A DNA stretch of 32,775 nucleotides, from assembly GCA_001563795.1 (NCBI GenBank), contig LKML01000015.1:1-32775 (forward strand). Reading direction: 5' to 3'. The DNA is from Haloferacaceae archaeon B1-Br10_E2g22 (lineage in GTDB: Archaea; Halobacteriota; Halobacteria; Halobacteriales; Haloferacaceae). Below are positions 15,481 to 23,612 of the stretch, one piece after another. The notes beneath the pieces are model-generated. The model saw only the letters and a program-made list of their open reading frames with translations, had not been told where the DNA came from and searched no databases. The position numbers were made by a program, and so were the translations under genes. Positions within the stretch are counted from its first letter, which is position 1. Each line of letters begins with the position of its first letter.

Positions 15481-16596
15481 TCAGGCTGGCTCAGGCTGCG
15501 AGGGGTATCGGGATTCAGCAATCGCAAACGTGAGCGTGCTCAACACCCCGAGCAGCGTGCCGACGGTCAGCGCAATTGCAAGATCAGTCAGCGACAGCGT
15601 ACCGATCCCCTCGACGCTCGGCAGGAAGAACCCCGAGAGTCCATACAGGACGACCGCGATGGCGATCACATAAAACGGTGCGTTGAGATACCGCCAGCGG
15701 AATCGGTCGGCAAGATACTCGTCAGTAACTTGTCCGAGACTGCTAGTAATGCCTGCGGCCGCAAACCACTGGACAGAACCGTTAATAAATGCGGCTGCCG
15801 CGGTCAGAACCTCCATCGGCGTTGCAGTCGTAGACTCAACGGTCTCGATCATCGCCACACCTTGGACGCCACCAACGATAATGAGCGCGAACGCAACCAC
15901 ATAGGTGATCAGCGTAACGCGGCCAGCATACAACCCATTGCGAACGCGATCGACGGAGTTGTCGATTGTCTCTTCGAGACCCAGCCCCCGAAACAGCGAG
16001 TACAGACCCACCAGCGCGGAAATAAGACCGAGCACAACCGCCCCAGCAACATCAAAGATCCCCGCGATGACCACCAGCGGGTAAATCAACAGCAGAATCC
16101 CGAGCGGGACGAGAATCGTCCCACGCGTTTCGGGATCAGCCAGCACCTGCTTGATCGTATAGTACATCGACTCGAGGTTCTGTGCCTGTCGAACCACGAC
16201 CCGGCGGACGCCGTCGATTGGCATCCGTGAGCGAATGACAGGGACAACTGACTCGTCTTGAGCACCGTCAGTGATAATGATCGCCCGAACCTCCTCGCCG
16301 GTCTGGAGGCTTGCGAGCGTGGTGTCGATCTCGTCGCCGACTTTTCGGTTGGCCCGCACGTCGTTGCCCTCGACGCCCGTGACAACAGCGACCTCGACTT
16401 CCTCGGTGGCCTCTTTGCGGAGCGACTCGTACGTCGAGAGCCCCTGAAACATGACGTTAACATCCGAGTCCTCTGGATCGACCGTCGCTAAGGCGACCGC
16501 TGCATCGCGTACCGCTTCGGCACCGACAACTGGCGTCGAGAGGCCGGTTTTCCGGCCAACGTCATCATCGAGATCGACACAAAGGACGAGCAGCAT
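15481..16596 (-). CDS. DUF373 family membrane protein
   Basis: This is a 371-residue archaeal protein of unknown function. The N-terminal 150 residues are soluble and form a Rossmann-like alternation starting LLVLCVDLDDDVGRKTGL, including VVTGVEGNDVRANRKVGDEI and AIIITDGAQDESV, a pattern typical of DUF373. The rest has about six membrane helices, beginning with GTILVPLGILLLIYPLVVI. The cytoplasmic part looks like a nucleotide- or ligand-binding fold, but no catalytic residues are known. A CTTAAC box lies about 26-31 bases before the ATG. Confidence 0.88.
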   Translation of the reverse strand: MLLVLCVDLDDDVGRKTGLSTPVVGAEAVRDAAVALATVDPEDSDVNVMFQGLSTYESLRKEATEEVEVAVVTGVEGNDVRANRKVGDEIDTTLASLQTGEEVRAIIITDGAQDESVVPVIRSRMPIDGVRRVVVRQAQNLESMYYTIKQVLADPETRGTILVPLGILLLIYPLVVIAGIFDVAGAVVLGLISALVGLYSLFRGLGLEETIDNSVDRVRNGLYAGRVTLITYVVAFALIIVGGVQGVAMIETVESTTATPMEVLTAAAAFINGSVQWFAAAGITSSLGQVTDEYLADRFRWRYLNAPFYVIAIAVVLYGLSGFFLPSVEGIGTLSLTDLAIALTVGTLLGVLSTLTFAIAESRYPSQPEPA

Positions 16597-16731
16597 TCGT
16601 CTATGGCTAGGTGAGCAATCCGTTAAGACTTTTCTGGGTCTGCTGAGTGATATCAGCTAACATCTTACGAGAGTCTTAGAGGAGCCGTTTCGGACGCTTT
16701 TTGTGGCCGCAGGCGGTATTCGGGACAACTG

Positions 16732-17727
16732 ATGATCTCCAAAGGCTGCGAACAGTGCGCCATGGGCGGAAAGATGGTGCTTTTCGTCTACGGTTACTGC
16801 GACCAGCGAGACTGTTTTTACTGTCCGCTGGGAGAAAACCGCAAAAACGTCACCGACGTGTATGCCAACGAGCGACTGGTCGAAGACGACCAAGACGTTA
16901 TCCGCGAGGCCAAACGGATGGATGCGCTTGGTACTTCGATTACCGGCGGCGAACCCCAAGAGGCAATGGCCAAAACCTGTCGATACCTCAGCCTCCTGAA
17001 AGACGAATTCGGCGAGGATCACCACACTCACTTGTATACGGGTATCACCGGTGGCCGCGAAAACATGCGCCGGCTGTCGGAGGCCGGCCTCGATGAAATC
17101 CGGTTCCATCCTCCCTATGAACAGTGGGGCGACCTCCACGGCACCGAGTGGGAAGAAATCCTGTATATCGCCCGTGAAGAAGGACTGACACCAGCGTTCG
17201 AGATTCCAGGTATCCGTGCTGAAACGGAGTTCCTCGAGTTCCTCGATGACGGTGCAGCGGAGTTCTGTAACATCAACGAATTCGAGATGAGCGACGGCAA
17301 CTTCCGCCGGATGAAAGAACAAGGCTACGAACTCCAAGAGGGTCATATGTCGGCTGTCGAGGGCTCGAAGGAGGCGATTCTCGATGTGATGGGCGACCAC
17401 GAACGCGTGTATTTCTGTACTAGTGTGTTCAAAGACGCCGCCCAACACCGTAGCCGCCTCAAGCGGATGGCTCGTGTTATCCGCCGGGAGTTCGACGAGG
17501 TTACCGACGACGGCACGCTTGTGTACGGCAAAACGTGGGAATCCGAGACACGACTGCAAGAACTCGGTGTTCCCGAGGAGTTCTATACGGTCAAATCCCA
17601 TCACGTCGAGTTGGCGTGGTGGCTCCTCGAGGAGATGATCGACGAAGGCGACGTCTCGAAAGGCGAGATCGTCGAGCAGTACCCGACGGTTAACGGGACG
17701 GTCGTCGAGCGGACTCCCCTCGCCTAG
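16732..17727 (+). CDS. radical SAM protein (COG2108-like), CX4CX2C variant
   Basis: This is a 331-residue radical SAM enzyme of the archaeal group related to pyruvate formate-lyase activating enzymes. The iron-sulfur motif reads YGYCDQRDCFYCPLG, in which the first two cysteines are separated by four residues rather than the usual three. SITGGEPQEAM follows (SAM-binding GGE motif), then alternating strands and helices of the partial TIM barrel (LYTGITGG, EIRFHPPYE, PAFEIPGI, CNINEFE). The C-terminal third has a helical region ending in a conserved-looking TVNGTVVERTPLA. An additional CEQC near the start could bind metal. Substrate and reaction unknown. Confidence 0.88.
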   Translation: MISKGCEQCAMGGKMVLFVYGYCDQRDCFYCPLGENRKNVTDVYANERLVEDDQDVIREAKRMDALGTSITGGEPQEAMAKTCRYLSLLKDEFGEDHHTHLYTGITGGRENMRRLSEAGLDEIRFHPPYEQWGDLHGTEWEEILYIAREEGLTPAFEIPGIRAETEFLEFLDDGAAEFCNINEFEMSDGNFRRMKEQGYELQEGHMSAVEGSKEAILDVMGDHERVYFCTSVFKDAAQHRSRLKRMARVIRREFDEVTDDGTLVYGKTWESETRLQELGVPEEFYTVKSHHVELAWWLLEEMIDEGDVSKGEIVEQYPTVNGTVVERTPLA

Positions 17728-17977
17728 GGACTCACCCGCGGTGTCTTCCCAGTTACAACCCTACCCGAGAGTCGTCTCTTTTCCGAACGACCGTGGTGGG
17801 TAACTGATTGCTGCGCTGGCTGTATGTGTGAGCACGTCCTCACCATCCATGGGTACAGCTACTCAACTGTTGGTAACTGTCACATACGTTCATATGTCCG
17901 CTTCAACCCAGAATAAGTGGTGCGACCGACTGTCAGTTCCTCCAGAGAGTCACTGGCGGTAGTCGTTGCCACATCAG

Positions 17978-18559
17978 ATGAAACAGCCTACCACACAGCA
18001 GTCTACCCGACGCACAGTTCTTCGAACACTCGGTGCTGGCGGCCTCACCGTTGGCTTTGCAGGCGTCGGAACAGCACAACCAGACTACAACCGTAGTCGT
18101 CGCAACGACACCCCACAAGGCGACGCTGACAGTGCCGAGACCCAACCAGACGACGACTTCGAATGTCCAGACGGTATGGAGCCGCTCGGAACCTTCGAGT
18201 TTGTGACCATCGAAGACGACGACGGCGAGCTTCTCGACTGTTATTTTCTGCAAGAAGGCGGGGAGTACTATATCACAATCACTGGCTACGAAAGCAAGGA
18301 GGGCGAAGACTGCGAGCCCATCGACGTCTATTATGAATCCGACAGCCACGAGATTGGACAAGTCGCGTCGTTTGGCGGACAGGACATACACATTGACGAA
18401 GAACCTGAAGACGGCATCTACGAATCCGACCTCGAGAACAACGGCGGCCAACAGGCAGCGATCAGCCTGCTACATTTTTGTGGGACTGAACGTGAGCGCC
18501 TACCGGATAGTGCTGAGGCTGACGGCGAAGCCAACGAAACGGCCGGCAGTACGGACTAA
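17978..18559 (+). CDS. Tat-exported acidic protein, unknown function
   Basis: This is a 193-residue secreted protein starting MKQPTTQQSTRRTVLRTLG. The RR at 11-12 with RTVLRTLGAGGLTVGFAGV is a Tat signal, with likely cleavage after about residue 33 (GTA/QP). There is no lipobox, so it is probably soluble outside or loosely attached. The mature protein is very acidic. Its four cysteines (DFECPDG, LLDCYFL, GEDCEPID, LHFCGTE) could form two disulfides. A glutamate/threonine-rich C-terminal tail follows. The ATG at 17978 is preferred over the in-frame TTG at 17966. The preceding 250 bases carry several short inverted repeats but no clear TATA box. No family recognised. Confidence 0.8.
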   Translation: MKQPTTQQSTRRTVLRTLGAGGLTVGFAGVGTAQPDYNRSRRNDTPQGDADSAETQPDDDFECPDGMEPLGTFEFVTIEDDDGELLDCYFLQEGGEYYITITGYESKEGEDCEPIDVYYESDSHEIGQVASFGGQDIHIDEEPEDGIYESDLENNGGQQAAISLLHFCGTERERLPDSAEADGEANETAGSTD

Positions 18560-18633
18560 ATAGCCACCATTCCACGCCGGCCATCACACGAACCAGAGAC
18601 CGAGTCTCCACAGCAGCAATCATCGCTCCAGTA

Positions 18634-19817
18634 TCAAAAGCCAAAGACAGGGACGAACCGGAAGACGAGATACGCACCAATCGTCGAGATCAGCGGAACG
18701 ACGTTCTGCATGAGGATCACTCGAGCGGTCGTCGAGGGGTTGAACAGATCTTCTGCAGCCGGGATATCTTCGGGAGCTTCCTCTCCTATCGGTGGCAGTT
18801 CTTCGCCTTCAGTATCGGCTGCCAGCGAGCCGACCGACATCCGTGTTTCGCCGGCCTTCTCAGAGATATCGGCCCTCGAGGCCCGCATTGTTCGGGTAGC
18901 ACGACCCCACCCGAGGCCGATAATCGACATCGTTGCAATCACAACGAAACTTGCCGGGATGCCGATAGCCGACAGTCCAATAACTAAGATTGCACTGACA
19001 GTTGCGACAACAATTGCTGCTGTCAACGGCAGGGCAGTGATGTCGTTGCCGAGTGTATCGAGCGTACGGCGGGCGATCGTGAACGCACCGATGGCGACCG
19101 CAATACAGGCGATAACGATGCCGACGTTTATATCGAGGACACCGCTGCCGACCAGCGGGGCGATGGCGTTGGCGACGTTGCTGGTTCCGGAGCTAAAGGC
19201 CATAATACAGCCGATTACGACAACGATCACTGTGCCGATGACCTCACGAGGAGTCGTATTCGGTCCGAAACTTACGACAGGAAGCAGCCCAGAGCGGTCG
19301 ATGCTTAAAAGCGGCCCGTCACTCTGGGCGAGTGCGATCCGCTTGTTGAGCGAGGCATAAAAGTAACGGCCAATCACTGCCGAGACCCAAAAGCCGATAA
19401 CGGGCGCAACTAGCCACCATGATACGATCTCACCCATCACAGCCCAATCAAGCGAGTCGGTAGCCAACCCGAGTCCTGCGATTGCGCCGACAGCTGTCAT
19501 TGATGTCGAGGCCGGAACGCCGAAAATGTTGCCGACAAACAGCGCGAGACCGATAAAGAACAAGACAGTAATGCTGGCCGGCAGCGTAAAGATCGCCGTA
19601 TCAGTGACGAGTTCCGTGCCGAGGGTATCGACAACACGTCGGCCGATCGTCCAGGTCCAACAAAGAAAAAGACACTCATCAACCCAGCGGCGAGCGTTTT
19701 CGAGAGTGTGCCAGCACCGACAGCCGGCCCGAAAGCAGGGCCAGTTGTCGCCCCACCGATGTTGTAGCCGACAAAGACGGCAACGAGAACGCCAATGATC
19801 AACAGTACCTCTGTCAC
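18634..19817 (-). pseudogene. PiT-family phosphate permease, frameshifted
   Basis: This inorganic phosphate transporter of the PiT family is split by a one-base frameshift. The N-terminal piece from the ATG at 19817 reads MTEVLLIIGVLVAVFVGYNI, followed by GGATTGPAFGPAVG and MSVFFFVG. At 19654-19658 the frame changes. From TGG at 19653 the second frame continues for 339 codons (TWTIGRRV, then LFFIGLALFVGNIFGVPAST) to the stop at 18634, including the second PiT repeat SSGTSNVANAIAPLVGSG. Joining the two gives about 394 residues, the normal length, with roughly ten membrane helices. A sequencing error is possible; if real, the gene is inactive. Confidence 0.85.
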
Positions 19818-20028
19818 AAGTTGATATTGTTAGACCAGCCCGTTAAGTCATCGGATTGTGCCGACTGTGCCCAATCACGCCACAGCGGCACCCACAGAAC
19901 TCTGACGCCCCGGATCGCCGCAACGCCAGGTAGCGTGCCAACTGTCAACAGTAACCGTGAGAAACACGGTTGCGCGAAGGTCACTGTAGACTGCTAGCGT
20001 TTTTGACCGTCGGCCCAGGAGTGTCCGT

Positions 20029-20898
20029 ATGCAGACGCTTACTGAAAAACGGGTGTTCGGTTCGAAACACGGAACGACCGAGGTGTTTGTTGCCAGCGAG
20101 ACTGGACTCGTCGGCGTGACGGTATCGGCGGACAAAATCGGCGAGTTCGGCCTGACGATTCGGGGCGAGACGACTGCCGTCGCAGCCAGCGAACAAGGTA
20201 TTCTGGCCAGCACGGACACTAAGGTCTACTACAGCACCTCTGACGGCGAGTCGGCTGCCCAATCACGCACATTCGAGACGGTCGGAGGCCCACTAGACGA
20301 CCGAATCGTCGATCTTACCTGGAGGGCCGAAGGGCCCGTTGTGGCGACCGCAACACAGGTGTGGATCCCAACCGAGTGGCCCACAGCTGCGGCGTCCGTA
20401 GCTGGCACAGACGTGCTGTGGGAGCCAGTCGGTGACGGGAAACTCGAGGAAGTACGGGCCGTCTCGGGGTCGTTAGTAGCGACCAGCGAGGGTAGCTACC
20501 AACTCACCGACGGCCGTCTCGAGGCTGTCGGACTCACAGCCGTCCGAGATGTCGCGGCGCACGGAACGCCGCTTGCGGCGACCGACGAGGGACTGTTTTC
20601 GCTCGCCAACGGCTGGCAGCAGGTCGCTTCGGGGCCATTTCGGCGCGTTGGGAGCGACGGCCACGGCCATGCACACGCCATTAACGAGGGGCTGGTCTAC
20701 CGCCGTACCGAAACCGGTGGATGGGTCGAAGACAGCCTTCCAGTGGCGTCGCCGGCGGTCGATGTCGGCTACGGCGGAGGAGTTGTGGCGGCGATCACCG
20801 AAAACGGCACACTGTGTCTGGCTGCCGGCGACGGTTGGCGACAGCAGTTGCTTGGCGTCCGCGGAATTGCAGCGATTGCAGTGACACCCGGCGAGTAA
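20029..20898 (+). CDS. HVO_0234-type beta-propeller protein
   Basis: This is a 289-residue soluble protein of the haloarchaeal HVO_0234-like beta-propeller group. The sequence shows short, repeated blade-like strands with the pattern of a hydrophobic strand, then A(T/S)-x-G or a Gly-rich turn (for example TAVAASEQGILASTDTKVYY, PLAATDEGLFSLANGWQ and YGGGVVAAITENGTLCLA). There are no signal peptide, membrane segments or catalytic motifs, so a cytoplasmic binding role is likely. TTTTTG sits 24-29 bases before the ATG. It is followed 73 bases later by prs on the same strand. Function unknown. Confidence 0.82.
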   Translation: MQTLTEKRVFGSKHGTTEVFVASETGLVGVTVSADKIGEFGLTIRGETTAVAASEQGILASTDTKVYYSTSDGESAAQSRTFETVGGPLDDRIVDLTWRAEGPVVATATQVWIPTEWPTAAASVAGTDVLWEPVGDGKLEEVRAVSGSLVATSEGSYQLTDGRLEAVGLTAVRDVAAHGTPLAATDEGLFSLANGWQQVASGPFRRVGSDGHGHAHAINEGLVYRRTETGGWVEDSLPVASPAVDVGYGGGVVAAITENGTLCLAAGDGWRQQLLGVRGIAAIAVTPGE

Positions 20899-20971
20899 GC
20901 TGTTAGACAGCGAATTAGGGAACCCGGTCGACACCGAAACCGGGTTTACCCCGGATGGAAAACAGGCGGGT

Positions 20972-21835
20972 ATGACAACCATCATTCCCGGCTCGAGTAG
21001 TCAGGCGCTGGCGGCCGCCGTGGCCGACGAACTCGAGGCAACCCTGACGGTGCCGACCTATAGCCGCTTTTCCGACGGCGAGACGCTGGCAGCAGTGCCA
21101 GGGTTCGACGACAGCGAGGCAGTGATCGTTGCCGCAACCGCGAGCAACGACGCGCACATCGAACTGCTCCAGTTGCAGGATGCCGCCCGCGAGGCCGGCG
21201 CAGAGACGATTACAACAGTGATTCCGTATCTCGGCTATGCCCGCCAGGACAAAGCGTTCAAACGGGGCCAGCCCATCTCAGTTCGAGCGATGGCGAAAGC
21301 GATCAGTACGGCCACAGACCGCGTGCTCTTGGTCGAGCCACATGAGCCGGCGGTCGCTGAGTTCTTTTCGGTTCCAACTGAGCCACTCGAGGCCGCCGCA
21401 CTGTTAGCCGAGCCGCTCTCGGGTCTCAGCGATCCGTTGTTTGTCGCCCCCGACGAAGGAGCAATCGAGTTGGCGACAACGACTCGGGACGCCTACGGCG
21501 AGGGGGCGGTCGATTACTTCGAAAAAACGCGCGATTACGATACCGGTGAGATCGAACTTACCCCGAGTGATGCCCCTGTTGAGGGCCGAGACGTGGTCGT
21601 CGTCGACGATATTATCGCAACCGGCGGGACAATGAGCGGGGCGATTTCGGTGCTCGACCGGCGAGGTGCTGGCAACATCTATGCGGTCTGTGTTCATCCG
21701 GTGTTGGCCGAATCAGCACTCACCAAACTCTCGGCAGCCGGCGTCGAGAGTGTGATTGGAACCGATACGCTCGAAACCGCCGTCAGCGAGGTCAGTGTCG
21801 CACCGGCAGTTGCGGCGAAACTCGACCAGCAGTGA
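20972..21835 (+). CDS. prs: ribose-phosphate pyrophosphokinase
   Basis: Prs makes PRPP from ribose-5-phosphate and ATP, feeding nucleotide, histidine and related synthesis. The 287-residue protein has TIIPGSSSQALAAAV at the N-terminus, YSRFSDGET, YLGYARQDKAFKRGQPIS (ATP and R5P binding), and the PRPP loop VVVVDDIIATGGTMSGAI. A motif often read as DxH appears here as EPH (LLVEPHEPAVAEFF). Length suits archaeal Prs. TTTACC lies 22-27 bases before the ATG. hisG, pyrE and another phosphoribosyltransferase are elsewhere in the window. Confidence 0.96.
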   Translation: MTTIIPGSSSQALAAAVADELEATLTVPTYSRFSDGETLAAVPGFDDSEAVIVAATASNDAHIELLQLQDAAREAGAETITTVIPYLGYARQDKAFKRGQPISVRAMAKAISTATDRVLLVEPHEPAVAEFFSVPTEPLEAAALLAEPLSGLSDPLFVAPDEGAIELATTTRDAYGEGAVDYFEKTRDYDTGEIELTPSDAPVEGRDVVVVDDIIATGGTMSGAISVLDRRGAGNIYAVCVHPVLAESALTKLSAAGVESVIGTDTLETAVSEVSVAPAVAAKLDQQ

Positions 21836-21907
21836 GACCGACGGGACGGTGAGACTCGAACAGTAGTGAGACCAACGTTCTTTATTCCGGCGACAGAAAC
21901 GTCAGAT

Positions 21908-22330
21908 ATGGCATCTAAAACGATCTTCGAGAAGATCCGAGACAGGGAGATACCCAGCCGTATCGTTCACGAAACCGAGACCGTCATCGCCTTTCTCGAT
22001 GCGCACCCACTTGCAGCAGGCCACACGCTTGTGGTTCCAAAAGAGCCCTACGAACATCTCCAAGACCTCCCGTCGGAGTTGTCGGCCGATCTCTTTGCGG
22101 CCGTCCAAGCGTTGACTCCGCGCATCGAAGAGGCCGTTGGAGCCGATGCAACCACCATCGGCATCAACAACGGTGAAGCGGCCGGCCAGGAGGTTCCGCA
22201 CGTCCACGTCCACATTATCCCGCGGTTCGAAGGCGACGACAGCGGGCCGATCCACGCGATTGCCATCGACTCACCAGAGCTATCTGATGACGAACTCGAT
22301 GAGATTGCCGACAGTATTATGACTGACTGA
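21908..22330 (+). CDS. HIT family hydrolase
   Basis: This is a 140-residue HIT protein, a family that hydrolyses or transfers nucleotides from nucleotide-phosphate conjugates such as AMP-lysine or ApnA. The histidine triad is complete: H98, H100 and H102 in PHVHVHIIPRF. The N-terminal part, TIFEKIRDREIPSRIVHE, is the typical HIT beginning (Hint/AppppA hydrolase type). TTTATT lies 22-27 bases before the ATG. It follows prs with a 72-base gap. The exact substrate is unknown. Confidence 0.93.
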   Translation: MASKTIFEKIRDREIPSRIVHETETVIAFLDAHPLAAGHTLVVPKEPYEHLQDLPSELSADLFAAVQALTPRIEEAVGADATTIGINNGEAAGQEVPHVHVHIIPRFEGDDSGPIHAIAIDSPELSDDELDEIADSIMTD

Positions 22331-22413
22331 CGCCGTCGACTGGGTGGCATTTTGTAAACACGGCTTATTGCTTATCGTCGGTAGTGTGTTCCAGATTACT
22401 GGAGACGTTATCG

Positions 22414-22420
22414 TATATAA
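22414..22420 (+). promoter_or_regulatory. candidate TATA box 1 for tfb
   Basis: TATATAA lies 75 bases before the tfb ATG in an AT-rich spacer. If used, the message would have a leader of about 50 bases, unlike most genes here. Confidence 0.4.
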
Positions 22421-22459
22421 GAGTCAGACAATCGTACAATATTGTCATCTAGTCAACGA

Positions 22460-22465
22460 TTATAA
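22460..22465 (+). promoter_or_regulatory. candidate TATA box 2 for tfb
   Basis: TTATAA lies 30-35 bases before the ATG at 22495, the usual spacing for a near-leaderless start. The two boxes may be alternative promoters. Confidence 0.4.
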
Positions 22466-22494
22466 CATTCACAAACAATTATACTTCAACAACA

Positions 22495-23355
22495 ATGCCC
22501 TCCACAGATGTACGGTGTCCCGACTGTGGGAGCTCAATCTATACCGATTCGGACGAACAGGTGTGTGAAGACTGTGGACTCGTCGTCGAGACAGACCGTC
22601 TCGATCGAGGTCCTGAGTGGCGGTCGTTCGATGACGACAGAATAAATCCCAAACGAACAGGTGCGCCACTGACTGTTGCCCGACACGACCGGGGGCTTTC
22701 GACTGAGATCGGATACGCCGCAGATCTTAGTGCGACCAAACGCCGGCAGTTTGCCCGCCTCCGCCGACAGCACAACCGTGCGCGGATTAGGAGCAAGCGT
22801 GAACGAAACCAGATTCATGCCTTTACGCGGATTAAACACATCGCCAGCGACCACTCACTGCCAACGCAGGTTCGAGACCAGGCCTGCTCGCTGTTTCGAT
22901 CCGCCCAAAACGAAGATCTACTCCGTGGACGGTCTATCGAAGGGTTTGTAGCTGCCTGTCTGTATGCAGCCTGTCGGTTGACGTCGATTTCACGGACAGT
23001 CGAAGAGATCACAACCGCATCCCAGAGTACCACAGAAGAGTTTCAGGCCGCTTACGACGCATTGAACCGCGATTTAGGGCTCCCAGTCGAGCCCACACAC
23101 CCTCGAGAGTTCTTACCACGGTATGCCGACCGTCTGGATCTTTCGATGGCGGTCGAACGGCGTGCTCGAGAGCTCGTCGAACGAACGGACAAGGAAGGAA
23201 TTCTCGTCGGTCGTAATCCCAGCGGCGTTGCTGCGGCCTGTCTGTATACGGCAGCTAAAGAACACGACGTGGGCCTCACACAGCGTGAGGCAGCGGATGT
23301 CGCATCCGTGACACCGGTCACACTACGGACGACCTATCAGGAGCTTGGTGGCTGA
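22495..23355 (+). CDS. tfb: transcription initiation factor IIB (TFB paralogue)
   Basis: TFB bridges TBP-bound promoters and RNA polymerase. The 286-residue protein has a zinc ribbon (C8, C11, C24, C27), the B-reader region DRGPEWRSFDDDRINPKRTG followed by RHDRGLSTEIG, and two cyclin-like repeats (EGFVAACLYAACRL in the first and PSGVAAACLYTAAKEH in the second), ending in TPVTLRTTYQEL. It is somewhat shorter than a typical TFB of about 310-325 residues. Haloarchaea carry several TFBs with different promoter sets. The AT-rich leader and two candidate TATA boxes suggest that its own regulation differs from its neighbours. With tbp at 12,808-13,365, both basal factors are in one region. Confidence 0.93.
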   Translation: MPSTDVRCPDCGSSIYTDSDEQVCEDCGLVVETDRLDRGPEWRSFDDDRINPKRTGAPLTVARHDRGLSTEIGYAADLSATKRRQFARLRRQHNRARIRSKRERNQIHAFTRIKHIASDHSLPTQVRDQACSLFRSAQNEDLLRGRSIEGFVAACLYAACRLTSISRTVEEITTASQSTTEEFQAAYDALNRDLGLPVEPTHPREFLPRYADRLDLSMAVERRARELVERTDKEGILVGRNPSGVAAACLYTAAKEHDVGLTQREAADVASVTPVTLRTTYQELGG

Positions 23356-23425
23356 GGGCCGACAGGTCATCGCAGTGCCGAGACATGCTGCGTTTGAAGT
23401 CATGGTAGACCCACCCCACAACGCA

Positions 23426-23498
23426 GTAGCCAGGCGGCTACACTCGGCCCCAGGCCGAGGGGGAGTCGACCGACCGGACACGTGGCCGGAATGCTCCC
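23426..23498. other. tandem hairpins, possible structured RNA
   Basis: Three adjacent inverted repeats follow tfb. The first is GTAGCC at 23426-23431 with GGCTAC at 23436-23441. The second is CTCGGCC at 23443-23449 with GGCCGAG at 23453-23459. The third is GGGAG at 23461-23465 with CTCCC at 23494-23498, enclosing an inner CCGG/CCGG pair at 23474-23477 and 23486-23489. They lie in the 257-base gap between two convergent genes, with no credible open frame. They could be a small RNA or the folded 3' end of tfb mRNA. Both strands could fold, so the strand is not decided. Confidence 0.4.
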
Positions 23499-23521
23499 GT
23501 CCGTTTCTGTTGCCACATTCG

Positions 23522-23526
23522 TAAAA
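23522..23526 (-). terminator. T-run candidate terminator for nmd3
   Basis: On the minus strand this reads TTTTT, about 90 bases past the NMD3 stop. Archaeal termination usually needs only a T-run, so it is a plausible but unproven terminator. Confidence 0.25.
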
Positions 23527-23612
23527 AGTACACACAGGATACTCATCTGAGGCAAGTGACTAATTGAGAAAGAAGACAGTACGTCAAAGGAGACGGTGGA
23601 CGAAAACGCTGC

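Noticed and set aside
16657-17604. 315-residue open frame antisense to the radical SAM gene
   Set aside because: The plus-strand gene has clear radical SAM motifs; the antisense translation has no family signature and many histidine and phenylalanine clusters from reversed codons.
17828-17843. GTGAG-CACGTC-CTCAC hairpin as a terminator of the radical SAM gene
   Set aside because: The stem is only five pairs, lies 100 bases after the stop and has no T-run, so a terminator call is not supported.
22344-22568. Plus-strand frame over the AT-rich tfb spacer
   Set aside because: Its translation is non-acidic with no motifs, overlaps the tfb start and contains the candidate TATA boxes.
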